From NCBI GenBank assembly GCA_964471555.1, contig CAYYGM010000006.1:4808-68807 (forward strand): a stretch of DNA of 64,000 bases. The letters are read 5' to 3'. The translations under genes and the position numbers were made by a program. The stretch comes from JADLFV01 sp964471555. GTDB lineage: Bacteria > Planctomycetota > Phycisphaerae > Phycisphaerales > Phycisphaeraceae. Under the pieces are notes generated by a model. That model made no database searches and was not told the origin of the DNA. It saw nothing but the letters and a program-made list of their open reading frames with translations. Below, piece by piece: positions 25,416 through 34,132 of the stretch (positions are counted from its first letter, which is position 1; each line of letters begins with the position of its first letter).

Positions 25416-27425
25416 TCAGTCGCCCATCAGCGGTGCCAGCGAAAGCGACTCGCCGGGGTAATACATCACGCCGCCGTGCTCTTCGCCCACCAGCAGATCG
25501 CGCACGCCGCGGCCCAGATCCACCAGGGCCGGTGAACAGGAGTGGATGTTCAGCTTGATGCGCTCGCCGTTGAACTGCACCAGCCGGGCGTACTCGAACA
25601 CCGGCTTCTCATTGCTGCCCATGTTGCGCATCACCAGCACGGAGGCGGCCCGCTCATCGCCGTAGGCATCGGGCAAAGCCTTGGTGGCCGAAGCGGGGAA
25701 GGACAGGCCGCGCGAGGTGCCGATCATCAGATCAATGTCGCCGTCGTTGTCCCAGTCGGTGGCGACCAGCTTGGCGCGTCCGGTCTGGCCGGCGCCTTCA
25801 TCGTTGCCGCAGATTGTTCCGCCGGTGGTCAAACGCAGCAGATCGCCCCGCTGCACGTTCTGGTCCTCGATGCGCCAGTAGCAGCGGAGCATATTTTTCT
25901 CATCGAGGCCGATCATGCAGATCGGACCGCCCTCTTTGCCCCAGGTGGTGACCGCCACCTGGCTGCGCCAGCAGAGGTTCAGGGCCAGGCCGTCGCAGTA
26001 CATCTGTCGCGGCTCGGTGAAGACGGGGCCGTCCTCGCCGGCCTGTTCCTGCAACAGCACCTTGATCTCGCTGAGCGAGCTATTGAGCAAAACGTCGAGT
26101 CGGCCGTCACCGTTCCAGTCGTAAAGCATGGGGCAGGTGTAACCCCAGACCGCCTCGCCGGGGCCCTGCAACGATCCGCGATAACCCGGCTGCACCAACA
26201 GGGCCTTGCCGCCGCAGAGCGGATACGTGGGGTTGGCGAAAGCGGGCTGCGTGGCCGTGCCGACGTTCTTGATAAACAGCAGTTGGCCGCCGTCGTTGCC
26301 GGCAATCAGATCGATCAGTCCGTCGCCATCGACGTCGCCGGCGCTGATCGGGGGCAGATCACCCAACGCCAACGGAGCATTGCGCCGCATCACCGGCAAG
26401 GCTGTGCCGTCATAGACGGGCGAGCCGGCTTCGTTGAATGAACCGGTGAACTTGTAGAACCAGACGCGGCCGGAGTCAGCGACGATCAGGTTGGATAACC
26501 CGGTGTCCGGATCAGCGATGGGGAACGCCGCCGGGCCGATGATCAGGTGGCGCAGGGCGACATGGTTCTGGTCATCGACGAATTTCTGATCCGCGAGGTT
26601 GCCGCTGTGTCCATCCCAACCGAACAGGCGGAAAACGCAGAGCTTTTCACTGCTCATCAGATCGGTTTCGTGGCCGGGCCCGAGGTTGACGATGGACAGG
26701 CTGCGGCAACTGAAGAGGAATTCGCCTTCCTTGTTGGAATAGCGCTTGACCTGTTCGACGCCCTTGAGCGTGGCATCATGGAAGCGGACGTAACAGAGAA
26801 AATCGCGGGGGATGCCGCCGGTCCAGAAGCCGGCCCCGTTGTAGGGCACATAGTCATGTGAGTGTGAATCACCGTTGTGATAGGGCGTGCCGTCGGAGTT
26901 CTTGAAGAAGACATGGACCTTGCCCTGGTCATCGATGTGGCCGACGGGCCCGCTGACGCCGGCGGGAATCGTCAACTCGGGCGACTCGGCCACCATGGTG
27001 AATTTCCTGGAGTCCTTGTCGAATTTGAACAGGCGGACTTTCTTGCCGGCCCCGCTGATGTCCATGATCGAGCCGTCGGGCGCGGTGAAAACCGGGCCGT
27101 TGACGCCAGGGCCGGTGAAGGGCACCGGCTCGCCATACAGCGGGGCGCCGTTATCCGCGAATTTGATGAAGGGATAAATGAAGCCGTTGCGGTCGAACAG
27201 GTCATACGGCCCGTTGCCGAAGACATCCGCCACGCCCATCAGCGAAACGGTGTACCCCCCCCCGCCGCCGATCTGGCCGTACTCCGCCGCCACGTGAATC
27301 GGTTGACCGGGCGGAAAGAGTTGACCCTGTGCCGCCACGGCCAGCAGCAATCCCAGGATCGCGCTGCAAAGTGTTGACCATCGCGAAGCCCCGGAAGTGT
27401 TGTTGGCGCGTGCGGACTGCAACAT
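25416..27425 (-). CDS. Secreted FG-GAP/VCBS repeat protein
   Basis: A 669-residue extracellular beta-propeller protein. A signal peptide covers about residues 1-34 (hydrophobic LCSAILGLLLAVAAQG). Calcium-binding FG-GAP words occur at least three times: GDVDGDGLIDLIAG, YDWNGDGRLDVLL and TDWDNDGDIDLMIG. Such propellers bind ligands or proteins at the cell surface and are frequent in planctomycetes. The ATG at 27425 has CAGGAG 8 nt upstream; earlier in-frame ATGs would precede the signal peptide by 17 residues. It lies between the ROK regulator (105 bp upstream) and the prepilin-like gene. No catalytic domain is visible. Confidence 0.85.
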   Translation of the reverse strand: MLQSARANNTSGASRWSTLCSAILGLLLAVAAQGQLFPPGQPIHVAAEYGQIGGGGGYTVSLMGVADVFGNGPYDLFDRNGFIYPFIKFADNGAPLYGEPVPFTGPGVNGPVFTAPDGSIMDISGAGKKVRLFKFDKDSRKFTMVAESPELTIPAGVSGPVGHIDDQGKVHVFFKNSDGTPYHNGDSHSHDYVPYNGAGFWTGGIPRDFLCYVRFHDATLKGVEQVKRYSNKEGEFLFSCRSLSIVNLGPGHETDLMSSEKLCVFRLFGWDGHSGNLADQKFVDDQNHVALRHLIIGPAAFPIADPDTGLSNLIVADSGRVWFYKFTGSFNEAGSPVYDGTALPVMRRNAPLALGDLPPISAGDVDGDGLIDLIAGNDGGQLLFIKNVGTATQPAFANPTYPLCGGKALLVQPGYRGSLQGPGEAVWGYTCPMLYDWNGDGRLDVLLNSSLSEIKVLLQEQAGEDGPVFTEPRQMYCDGLALNLCWRSQVAVTTWGKEGGPICMIGLDEKNMLRCYWRIEDQNVQRGDLLRLTTGGTICGNDEGAGQTGRAKLVATDWDNDGDIDLMIGTSRGLSFPASATKALPDAYGDERAASVLVMRNMGSNEKPVFEYARLVQFNGERIKLNIHSCSPALVDLGRGVRDLLVGEEHGGVMYYPGESLSLAPLMGD

Positions 27426-27529
27426 GACCACGTACTCCTGTAGAAGAACCCAACATGCTATAGATGAAAAGACCACCCCCGCCGAGGTCGTTATACCCGA
27501 TTTGTCATCACGTTACCTGAGCGGGCAGG

Positions 27530-28636
27530 TCAAACGCGATCGGCGCCCAGGCGGTTGTAGATCGAGGCCAGGGCTAACCATGCCGCTGCGTCGGCGAACT
27601 CCACGCTCTGGCGGTCCCACAGATCGATGCGCACCCGTTCGACCAGCGTCGAGAGCATGTGTCCGCGGATCGCCTGCAATAGTGCGTTGGTATAGGCTGT
27701 GCAGCGATTGAACTCGCTGGCCAACACCACCCGCCGCGGCCGCAGCAGGGTGATGGCGTTGCCGATGCCGATGCCCAGCAGGTGGATGACCTGTTGCAGA
27801 TCACCATCGTCACCGCGGTAGCGCTCGATGGCTTCGGCGAGCGTGATGCTCGAATCGCCGTTGTGTTGCATGTGCAGGAAGTCGCTGCTGCAGATGCGCT
27901 CCAGGCAACCGGTGTGGCCGCAGTAGCACATGGGCGTCTGCACCGGCAATCGCGTGTGGCCCAGTTCGTTACCGCCCATCACGCAGCCGCGGATCGGCCG
28001 ACCGTCAACCAGCACCGCGGCACCCACCGCACCATCGCGTATCGAAATCAGCAGAATATCATCGTTGGCTTCCGCTTCATGCGTCAGCAGCCACTGCACC
28101 GCCAGGGCCTGCAGGTCGTTTTCCAGAATCAGCGGACACGAGTTTGCGATATCGAACAGCGGCTGAAGACTCACCGGCTCCACCCGCGCGGTGGTCGAAC
28201 TGACCAGCAACTGATGCGTGCGCTCATCGACCAGACCCGTCGAGCTGACCCCAATGGCGACCACCGGCTCAAGATCCACGCTGCGGAGCAGACTTGCTGC
28301 CGTGTCGATGATGGTGGCCGGCTTGGCGGCACTGCTTCGCGTCGCGCCCACGCGCAGCCCGTGCAGGTTGAACGTGGCCAACCCCACCCGTCCCGGTTGC
28401 AGCGCCAGCCCCACTACCTGCCGCCGCTGCGGATCGATCTCCAGCGGCACCCGCGGCCGACCCGGACCGGCCGGCTGTGGCGGCCCCTCGCACAGCAGAC
28501 CCGCCTTGATCAGCCCGTCCACCAACTGCCCCACCGTGTTGGGGCGCAGTTTCATGGCCTGGTGCAACTGCTGGCGACTGAGCGGTCCCTGCCGCCGCAG
28601 CAGGCTCAGGATGTGGCTCTGACGGGCATCGAGCAT
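27530..28636 (-). CDS. ROK family transcriptional regulator (NagC/XylR-like)
   Basis: A 368-residue regulator. An N-terminal winged helix (SHILSLLRRQGPLSRQQLHQAMKLRPNTV, split here by family blocks) is followed by a ROK sugar-kinase-like domain. The zinc motif region is CYCGHTGCLERICS, with the glucose-binding GGNELGH before it. It is divergent from the amino-sugar operon at 28797, so an amino-sugar or its phosphate is the likely effector; that is inference. TAAACT (28644-28649 plus coordinates) ends 7 nt before the ATG, and a CACAAT/ATTGTG palindrome lies immediately upstream, suggesting autoregulation. Longer in-frame starts reach into the divergent promoter. Confidence 0.88.
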   Translation of the reverse strand: MLDARQSHILSLLRRQGPLSRQQLHQAMKLRPNTVGQLVDGLIKAGLLCEGPPQPAGPGRPRVPLEIDPQRRQVVGLALQPGRVGLATFNLHGLRVGATRSSAAKPATIIDTAASLLRSVDLEPVVAIGVSSTGLVDERTHQLLVSSTTARVEPVSLQPLFDIANSCPLILENDLQALAVQWLLTHEAEANDDILLISIRDGAVGAAVLVDGRPIRGCVMGGNELGHTRLPVQTPMCYCGHTGCLERICSSDFLHMQHNGDSSITLAEAIERYRGDDGDLQQVIHLLGIGIGNAITLLRPRRVVLASEFNRCTAYTNALLQAIRGHMLSTLVERVRIDLWDRQSVEFADAAAWLALASIYNRLGADRV

Positions 28637-28643
28637 CGCAATT

Positions 28644-28668
28644 AGTTTACACAATGTTTGCAATTGTG
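28644..28668 (-). promoter_or_regulatory. ROK promoter with operator-like palindrome
   Basis: Minus-strand -10 TAAACT at 28644-28649. Next to it lies CACAAT-7nt-ATTGTG (28650-28655, 28663-28668), covering the spacer and -35 position of the ROK promoter. A TTGCAA word inside the palindrome recurs at about 28721 on the side of the divergent operon. Confidence 0.45.
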
Positions 28669-28796
28669 CCAGTTTATAGACGCAAAAACCACATTTTTTC
28701 GCATTGAAGGCCGCCACCACTTGCAAATAAATAACGGTTGTGTTAAATATATGGACGCCCTCCCGAGAAGTTCTGTCAGCCGGAAGTACCACAGCC

Positions 28797-30764
28797 ATGG
28801 AAGTTTCCCGCGAAAAAATCCCCGTCCGTCTCTACAGCGACGCCGCCGAGGCCGGTCGAGCCGTGGCCGCCGAGATCGCCCAACTGATCCGCCAGCGCCA
28901 GGCCGAAGGCCGCAATGCCGTGCTCGGTCTGGCCACCGGCTCCACGCCCACCAGCGTCTATGCCGAGCTGGTCCGACTGCACCGCGAAGACGGCCTCAGC
29001 TTCCGCAACGTCATCAGCTTCAACCTCGACGAATACCTGCCCATGCAGCCCGACGCGCTGCAGAGCTATCGCCGCTTCATGCGTGAGCACCTGTTCGATC
29101 ACATCGACATCGAACCGGCCAACGCCCACGTGCCCGACGGCACCATCAGCATCGATGAAGCGCCGCACTACTGCGCCGCTTACGAGAAAGCCATCGCCGA
29201 CGCCGGCGGCATCGACCTGCAGATCCTCGGCATCGGCCGCACCGGACACATCGGGTTCAATGAGCCCGGCTCCAGCCGCGACAGCCGCACGCGACTCATC
29301 TGGCTCGATCAACTGACCCGCATGGATGCCGCCAGTGATTTCTTCGGCATCGAACACGTGCCCAGCCGGGCCATCACCATGGGCGTCGGCACCATCCTCA
29401 GCTCCCGCCGCATCATCATCATGGCCTGGGGCGAAGGCAAAGCCCCCATCGTGGCCCAGGCGGTCGAAGGCCCCATCACGCCCACCGTCGCGGCCAGCTT
29501 CCTGCAGGAACATCCCAACGCCAGCTTCGTGCTCGACAACGCCGCCGGCGCTGAGCTAACCCGGCTCAAGTGCCCGTGGCTGATCAGCAAGGTCACCTGG
29601 ACGCCGCAGTTGATTCGCCAGGCGGTGCTGTGGTTGGCGCGGCGAGTGGAAAAACCCATCCTCAAGCTCACCGATGCCCACTACAACGAGCACGGCCTGC
29701 AGGAGTTGCTTGCTGAGTTCGGCCCGGCCTACGAAATCAACCTCGGCGTCTTTCGCACCCTGCAGCGCACCATCACCGGCTGGCCCGGCGGCAAACCCGC
29801 TGATGAGCGTCAGCCCGGCGACATCGTGCGCGACACCGATCGCGTGTTCCCCAAGCGAATCCTGGTCTTTTCGCCGCACCCCGACGATGACGTGATCTCC
29901 ATGGGCGGCACGCTCATCCGTCTGGCTGATCAGGGCCACGAGGTGCACGTCGCTTATCAGGTCTCCGGCAGCATCGCGGTCTTCGATGAGGATGCGATCC
30001 GCTTTGCCGACTTCGCCAGCGAGTTCAACAGCCTGTTCAACATCGACCAGAAACAGACCGACCACATCGAGCAGCAGATCGAACAGTTCCTGCGGCAGAA
30101 GCAGCCGGGCCAGGTTGATTCGCCGCTGGTGCAGCAGATCAAGGCCATCATCCGTCGCGGCGAGGCCCGCGATGCCGGGCGCTACTGCGGCATTCCCGTT
30201 GAACGTCTGCACTTCCTGGACATGCCCTTCTACGAGACCGGCACCGTGCGCAAGAAGCCTTTGGGTGAAGATGACATCAAGGTGGTCATGGACCTGCTGG
30301 AGCAGATCAAGCCGCACCAGGTGTATGCGGCCGGCGACTTGAGCGATCCGCACGGCACGCACCGCGTGTGCCTGGTGGCGATCTTCGAAGCCATGCGCCG
30401 ACTGCGCGAGCGCGACTGGGCGGCTGACTGTGATGTCTGGCTCTATCGCGGCGCCTGGCAGGAATGGGAGCCGCAGCGCATCGACATGGCGGTGCCGCTG
30501 TCACCCTGCGAGCTGGAGCGCAAGCGGCAGGCGATCTTCAAACACGAATCGCAGAAGGACAAAGCCCTGTTCCCGGGCCCCGATCAGCGCGAGTTCTGGC
30601 AGCGGGCTGAGGATCGCAATCGCGCCACCGCCCGACTCTACGACCAGCTCGGGCTGGCGGAGTACGAAGCCATCGAAGCCTTCGTCCGCTGGGAAGAATC
30701 GCCCCGCGCCTCATCCGACAAGGCAACGGACGTGACCCGGCAGCAGCAGGCTGCGCAGCGATAG
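28797..30764 (+). CDS. Didomain glucosamine-6-phosphate deaminase/LmbE-type deacetylase
   Basis: A 655-residue fusion. Residues 1-280 are a NagB-type deaminase: GLATGSTPTSVY, FNLDEY with the catalytic Asp, and LGIGRTGHIGFNEPGSS with the catalytic His. From about residue 354 follows an LmbE/PIG-L deacetylase: VFSPHPDDD (zinc motif, the usual HPDDE has Asp here) and DPHGTHRVC. Such fusions are annotated as NagB in Bacteroidota. The two halves could deacetylate an N-acetylamino sugar and then deaminate the phosphate to fructose-6-phosphate and ammonia. First gene after the divergent promoter with ROK. A second, single-domain NagB follows at 30835. Confidence 0.88.
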   Translation: MEVSREKIPVRLYSDAAEAGRAVAAEIAQLIRQRQAEGRNAVLGLATGSTPTSVYAELVRLHREDGLSFRNVISFNLDEYLPMQPDALQSYRRFMREHLFDHIDIEPANAHVPDGTISIDEAPHYCAAYEKAIADAGGIDLQILGIGRTGHIGFNEPGSSRDSRTRLIWLDQLTRMDAASDFFGIEHVPSRAITMGVGTILSSRRIIIMAWGEGKAPIVAQAVEGPITPTVAASFLQEHPNASFVLDNAAGAELTRLKCPWLISKVTWTPQLIRQAVLWLARRVEKPILKLTDAHYNEHGLQELLAEFGPAYEINLGVFRTLQRTITGWPGGKPADERQPGDIVRDTDRVFPKRILVFSPHPDDDVISMGGTLIRLADQGHEVHVAYQVSGSIAVFDEDAIRFADFASEFNSLFNIDQKQTDHIEQQIEQFLRQKQPGQVDSPLVQQIKAIIRRGEARDAGRYCGIPVERLHFLDMPFYETGTVRKKPLGEDDIKVVMDLLEQIKPHQVYAAGDLSDPHGTHRVCLVAIFEAMRRLRERDWAADCDVWLYRGAWQEWEPQRIDMAVPLSPCELERKRQAIFKHESQKDKALFPGPDQREFWQRAEDRNRATARLYDQLGLAEYEAIEAFVRWEESPRASSDKATDVTRQQQAAQR

Positions 30765-30834
30765 TTCGCTCATCAATCGTTCGACAAGTTCATTCATCGT
30801 TTCGCTTCATCCCGTCATCCCAAGGAGTCACTTC

Positions 30835-31617
30835 ATGGAAGTCATCATCAAGCCGGACTACCAACAAATGAGCGTGGCGGCCGCCAAACAGATCGCCGAC
30901 GTGCTCAATCGCAAGCCCAATGCCGTGCTGGGCATGGCCACCGGCTCCACGCCCCTGGGCCTCTACCGCGAACTGGTCCGCCTGCACCGCGAGGAAGGCC
31001 TCGACTTTTCCCAGGTGACCACCTTCAACCTCGATGAGTACGTCGGCCTGCCCGTCACGCATGAGCAGAGTTACCACTACTTCATGCACGAAAACTTCTT
31101 CAAGCACGTCAACATCCCCCGCCAGAACATCTACATCCCCTCCGGCACCACCAGCAACTTCCCCTCATTCTGCCAGTGGTACGAGCAACGCATCCGGGAT
31201 TGCGGCGGCATCGACGTGCAGATCCTCGGCATCGGGTCCGACGGCCACATCGCCTTCAACGAACCCACCAGTTCGCTCAGTTCGCGCACCCGCCTCAAAA
31301 CCCTGGCCAAACCCACCATCGAAGACAACGCTCGCTTCTTCCAGAACAAGGAGCAGGTGCCGATCTACGCCATCACCATGGGCGTGGGCACCATTCTGGA
31401 GGCTGACGAGATCGTCCTGCTGGCCAACGGCAAGAACAAAGCCGCCGCCATCGCCGCCGCCATCGAAGGCCCTGTCACCAGCATGATCACCGCCAGCGCC
31501 TTGCAGTTGCATCCCGACACGCGTGTTTATCTCGATGAAGATGCGGCCGGACAATTGCAGATGCGTGAGTACTACGACTGGGTGTTGAAGATGAAACCCG
31601 GCGCGCCGAAGGCGTAA
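30835..31617 (+). CDS. nagB: Glucosamine-6-phosphate deaminase NagB
   Basis: A 260-residue deaminase/isomerase converting glucosamine-6-phosphate to fructose-6-phosphate and ammonia. Canonical words are GMATGSTPLGLY, FNLDEYVGL, LGIGSDGHIAFNEPTSS and ITMGVGTILEADEI. The length is normal for the family. GGAG lies 7 nt before the ATG. It is 70 bp after the didomain protein and 93 bp before pta; a hairpin lies in the latter gap. The coexistence of two NagB modules in one cluster is unusual: one may act on a different amino-sugar phosphate or one may be sensory. Confidence 0.93.
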   Translation: MEVIIKPDYQQMSVAAAKQIADVLNRKPNAVLGMATGSTPLGLYRELVRLHREEGLDFSQVTTFNLDEYVGLPVTHEQSYHYFMHENFFKHVNIPRQNIYIPSGTTSNFPSFCQWYEQRIRDCGGIDVQILGIGSDGHIAFNEPTSSLSSRTRLKTLAKPTIEDNARFFQNKEQVPIYAITMGVGTILEADEIVLLANGKNKAAAIAAAIEGPVTSMITASALQLHPDTRVYLDEDAAGQLQMREYYDWVLKMKPGAPKA

Positions 31618-31630
31618 ACCGTCGATCCGC

Positions 31631-31687
31631 CGCTTGCGGCTTCGCGCGACCGTCCGCATTCCGAAGGGGTTCGCGAAGCCGCCAGCG
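31631..31687. repeat. REP-like hairpin between nagB and pta
   Basis: Arms 31631-31646 and 31672-31687 pair over 16 positions with one mismatch; the loop is 25 nt. No U-run follows. Its position inside an operon could damp or stabilise the flanking messages. Confidence 0.7.
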
Positions 31688-31710
31688 GCAAAACAACCAA
31701 GGCACCTCTC

Positions 31711-32700
31711 ATGGACATCATCCAGCAATTCATCGAGTCCGCCAAAAAGCGAAAACTCACCGTCGCCCTGCCCGAGGGCCAGGACGAGCGCGTTCTCACC
31801 GCCGCCCGCCGCCTGTGCGATGAGGGCATCGCTCGCCCCATTGTCCTGGGCAAGCGTGAACAGATTGAAGCAGCCGCCAGTCAGGCCGGCGTCGGCCTCG
31901 ACGGCATCGACACCATCGATCCGCGCGAAAGTGACAAGCTCGACGCCTACACCCGCACCTACGTGGGCAAGCGTGATCTGGACCAGCGCGTCGCCCGCCG
32001 CATGGTGCTGCGCCCGCTGTTCTATGGCGGCATGATGGTGCGCAGCGGCGATGCCGACACCATGGTCGCCGGCGTCGCCACCGCCACCGCCACCGTCATT
32101 CAGGCCGGTGCTTTGACCGTCGGCTACGCACCCGGCATCGAGACGGCCTCCAGTTTCTTCCTGATGGTCATCCCCAGTTTCCAGGGCCAGACCGACAAGC
32201 CGTTCATCTATGCCGACTGCGCGGTCAACATCTCACCCACCCCCGAGCAACTGGCGGACATCGCACTGGCTTCGCACGCCAGCGCCGCCCGCCTGCTCAA
32301 CGAAGAGCCGCGCGTCGCGTTGCTGTCGTTCTCCACCAAGGGCAGCGCTTCGCACATTCAGGTCGATCAGGTCAACGAAGCCCTGGTCATCATCAAGCAG
32401 CGTGCGGGCAATCTGAAAATCGACGGCGAACTTCAGGCCGATGCCGCCATCATCCCCTCCGTGGGCGCACGCAAGGTCAAAGACGCCGGCCCCGTGGTTG
32501 GTCATGCCAACGTGCTGATCTTCCCCGATCTCAATGCCGGCAACATCGCCTACAAACTCACGCAATACATGGCCAACGCCCGCGCCATCGGCCCGTTCCT
32601 GCAGGGCTTCGCCAAACCCATCAGTGATCTGTCGCGCGGCGCCAGTGCGGCTGACATCGTCGCCACCACCGCTGTCTGTCTGGCTCAAGTCCAAGGTTGA
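31711..32700 (+). CDS. pta: Phosphate acetyltransferase
   Basis: A 329-residue short-form Pta that interconverts acetyl-CoA and acetyl phosphate. Words seen are VALPEGQDERVL near the start, GGMMVRSGDADTMVAGV, LLSFSTKGSASH and NVLIFPDLNAGNIAYK. A pyridoxal-free catalytic domain only is present, without the N-terminal DRTGG part of the E. coli long form. AAGG lies 8 nt before the ATG. It is followed by ackA after 24 bp. Deacetylation of amino sugars yields acetate, which AckA-Pta can bring to acetyl-CoA or the reverse for ATP. Confidence 0.95.
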   Translation: MDIIQQFIESAKKRKLTVALPEGQDERVLTAARRLCDEGIARPIVLGKREQIEAAASQAGVGLDGIDTIDPRESDKLDAYTRTYVGKRDLDQRVARRMVLRPLFYGGMMVRSGDADTMVAGVATATATVIQAGALTVGYAPGIETASSFFLMVIPSFQGQTDKPFIYADCAVNISPTPEQLADIALASHASAARLLNEEPRVALLSFSTKGSASHIQVDQVNEALVIIKQRAGNLKIDGELQADAAIIPSVGARKVKDAGPVVGHANVLIFPDLNAGNIAYKLTQYMANARAIGPFLQGFAKPISDLSRGASAADIVATTAVCLAQVQG

Positions 32701-32724
32701 ACTTCCATCCCACGGGGAGCCGTG

Positions 32725-33924
32725 ATGAAAGTCCTGGTCGTCAACTGCGGTAGTTCCTCGATCAAGTACCAGTTGTTCGAGATGCCGAAGCGTCTGGTGC
32801 TGTCCAAAGGGCTGGTCGAACGCATCGACGATCGCGAGTCGGCCATGTCCTGGACCCAGGGCGAGCAGTCTCATCGCCGCACCTGCGAAGTGCGCGATCA
32901 CGAGGAAGCGATGGCGTTGATCCTGGAAACGCTGCTGGCTGGCGACGGCGAAGCGGTGCTGACAGATATCAGCCAGATCAAGGCGGTCGGTCATCGCGTG
33001 GTCCACGGCGGCGAAGCGTTCACCGGCTCGGTGCTCATCGATGAAAAAGTCATCGCCTCCATCGAGCGCGTCGCGGACCTCGCACCTCTGCACAATCCGC
33101 CCAACCTTGTCGGCATCCGCGCTGCCATGCACGAAATGCCCGACGTGCCGCAGGTCGCCTGCTTCGACACCGCCTTCCACACCACCATTCCACCCGTGGC
33201 TTACCTCTATGCCTTGCCCTACGAGCTCTATGAAAAGTTCGGCATCCGCCGCTATGGTTTCCACGGCACGTCGCATCGTTACGTCGCCCGCCGGGCTGCG
33301 GAAATGCTCGGCCGGCACAAGTACGACATCAACTGCATCACCTGTCACCTGGGCAACGGCAGCTCCGCGGCTGCCATCCGCAACGGACGCAGCGTCGATA
33401 CCTCCATGGGCCTGACGCCCCTGGAAGGTCTGGTCATGGGCACCCGCACCGGTGACTTCGATCCCGCCATTCTCTTCTACCTGGCGGACAAAGGCTACGA
33501 TGCCGCCACGCTCAACGACATGTGCAACAAGAAGAGCGGTGTACTCGGATTGTCGGGATTGTCCAACGACATGCGCACGCTCGGCGAACAAGCCCGGGCC
33601 GGTCACAAAAGGGCGCAACTGGCCATCGACGTGTTCTGCTATCGCATCAAGAAGTACATCGGCGCTTACGCAGCCGTGCTCGGCCGCCTGGACGCGGTGA
33701 TCTTCACCGGCGGCATCGGTGAAAACGCCGCCGACCTGCGGGCCGAGATGTGCAGCAACCTCGACCTGCTGGGCATCAGCATTGACGAACAGCGCAACAG
33801 CGAAACCGTCGGCCGCGAAGGCCGCATCACCACCGATGCCAGTTCCACCGCCGTGCTGGTCATCCCCACCAACGAAGAAGCCGCCATCGCCAACGACACC
33901 TACGAACTGAGCCAGTCCGCTTGA
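32725..33924 (+). CDS. ackA: Acetate kinase
   Basis: A 399-residue ASKHA-fold kinase that makes ATP from acetyl phosphate or activates acetate. Family signatures are VNCGSSSIKYQLF at the N terminus, FHGTSHRYVA, HLGNGSS and FTGGIGENAADLR. GGGGAG lies 8 nt before this ATG; the codon before it (GTG) is too close to the Shine-Dalgarno site. It forms a tight pair with pta (24 bp). The 208-bp spacer after it is a nested tandem-word repeat. The likely job in this cluster is to balance acetate released from N-acetylated sugars or to yield ATP in fermentation. Confidence 0.95.
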   Translation: MKVLVVNCGSSSIKYQLFEMPKRLVLSKGLVERIDDRESAMSWTQGEQSHRRTCEVRDHEEAMALILETLLAGDGEAVLTDISQIKAVGHRVVHGGEAFTGSVLIDEKVIASIERVADLAPLHNPPNLVGIRAAMHEMPDVPQVACFDTAFHTTIPPVAYLYALPYELYEKFGIRRYGFHGTSHRYVARRAAEMLGRHKYDINCITCHLGNGSSAAAIRNGRSVDTSMGLTPLEGLVMGTRTGDFDPAILFYLADKGYDAATLNDMCNKKSGVLGLSGLSNDMRTLGEQARAGHKRAQLAIDVFCYRIKKYIGAYAAVLGRLDAVIFTGGIGENAADLRAEMCSNLDLLGISIDEQRNSETVGREGRITTDASSTAVLVIPTNEEAAIANDTYELSQSA

Positions 33925-33931
33925 AAAACAA

Positions 33932-34105
33932 TTGAACCGCAGCGGCGCGGAGGACACAGAGAAAGCAACACATGAACCGCGGATGAACGCTGATGAACAC
34001 GGATAAATTAAAAACACAGAATCCCATCTGCGTTCATCTGCGTCTGATCCGCGTTTATCCGCGGTTTCTGCCTTCCTCTGTGCCCTCCGCGTCTCTGCGG
34101 TTCAA
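33932..34105. repeat. Nested inverted tandem-word repeat (two families)
   Basis: Outer arms 33932-33965 and 34072-34105 use CGCAGAG/CGGAGGACACAGAG words; inner arms 33974-34007 and 34026-34067 use CGCGGATGAACGC words. It sits between ackA and the DUF4954 gene, just upstream of the latter's AAGGAG. Confidence 0.85.
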
Positions 34106-34132
34106 CTCTTCCAGCCTCTAAGGAGCCGCGCC

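Noticed and set aside
32233..34017. 594-codon minus-strand frame over pta and ackA
   Set aside because: Gly/His/Asp-rich shadow of two well-conserved genes; no recognisable domain.
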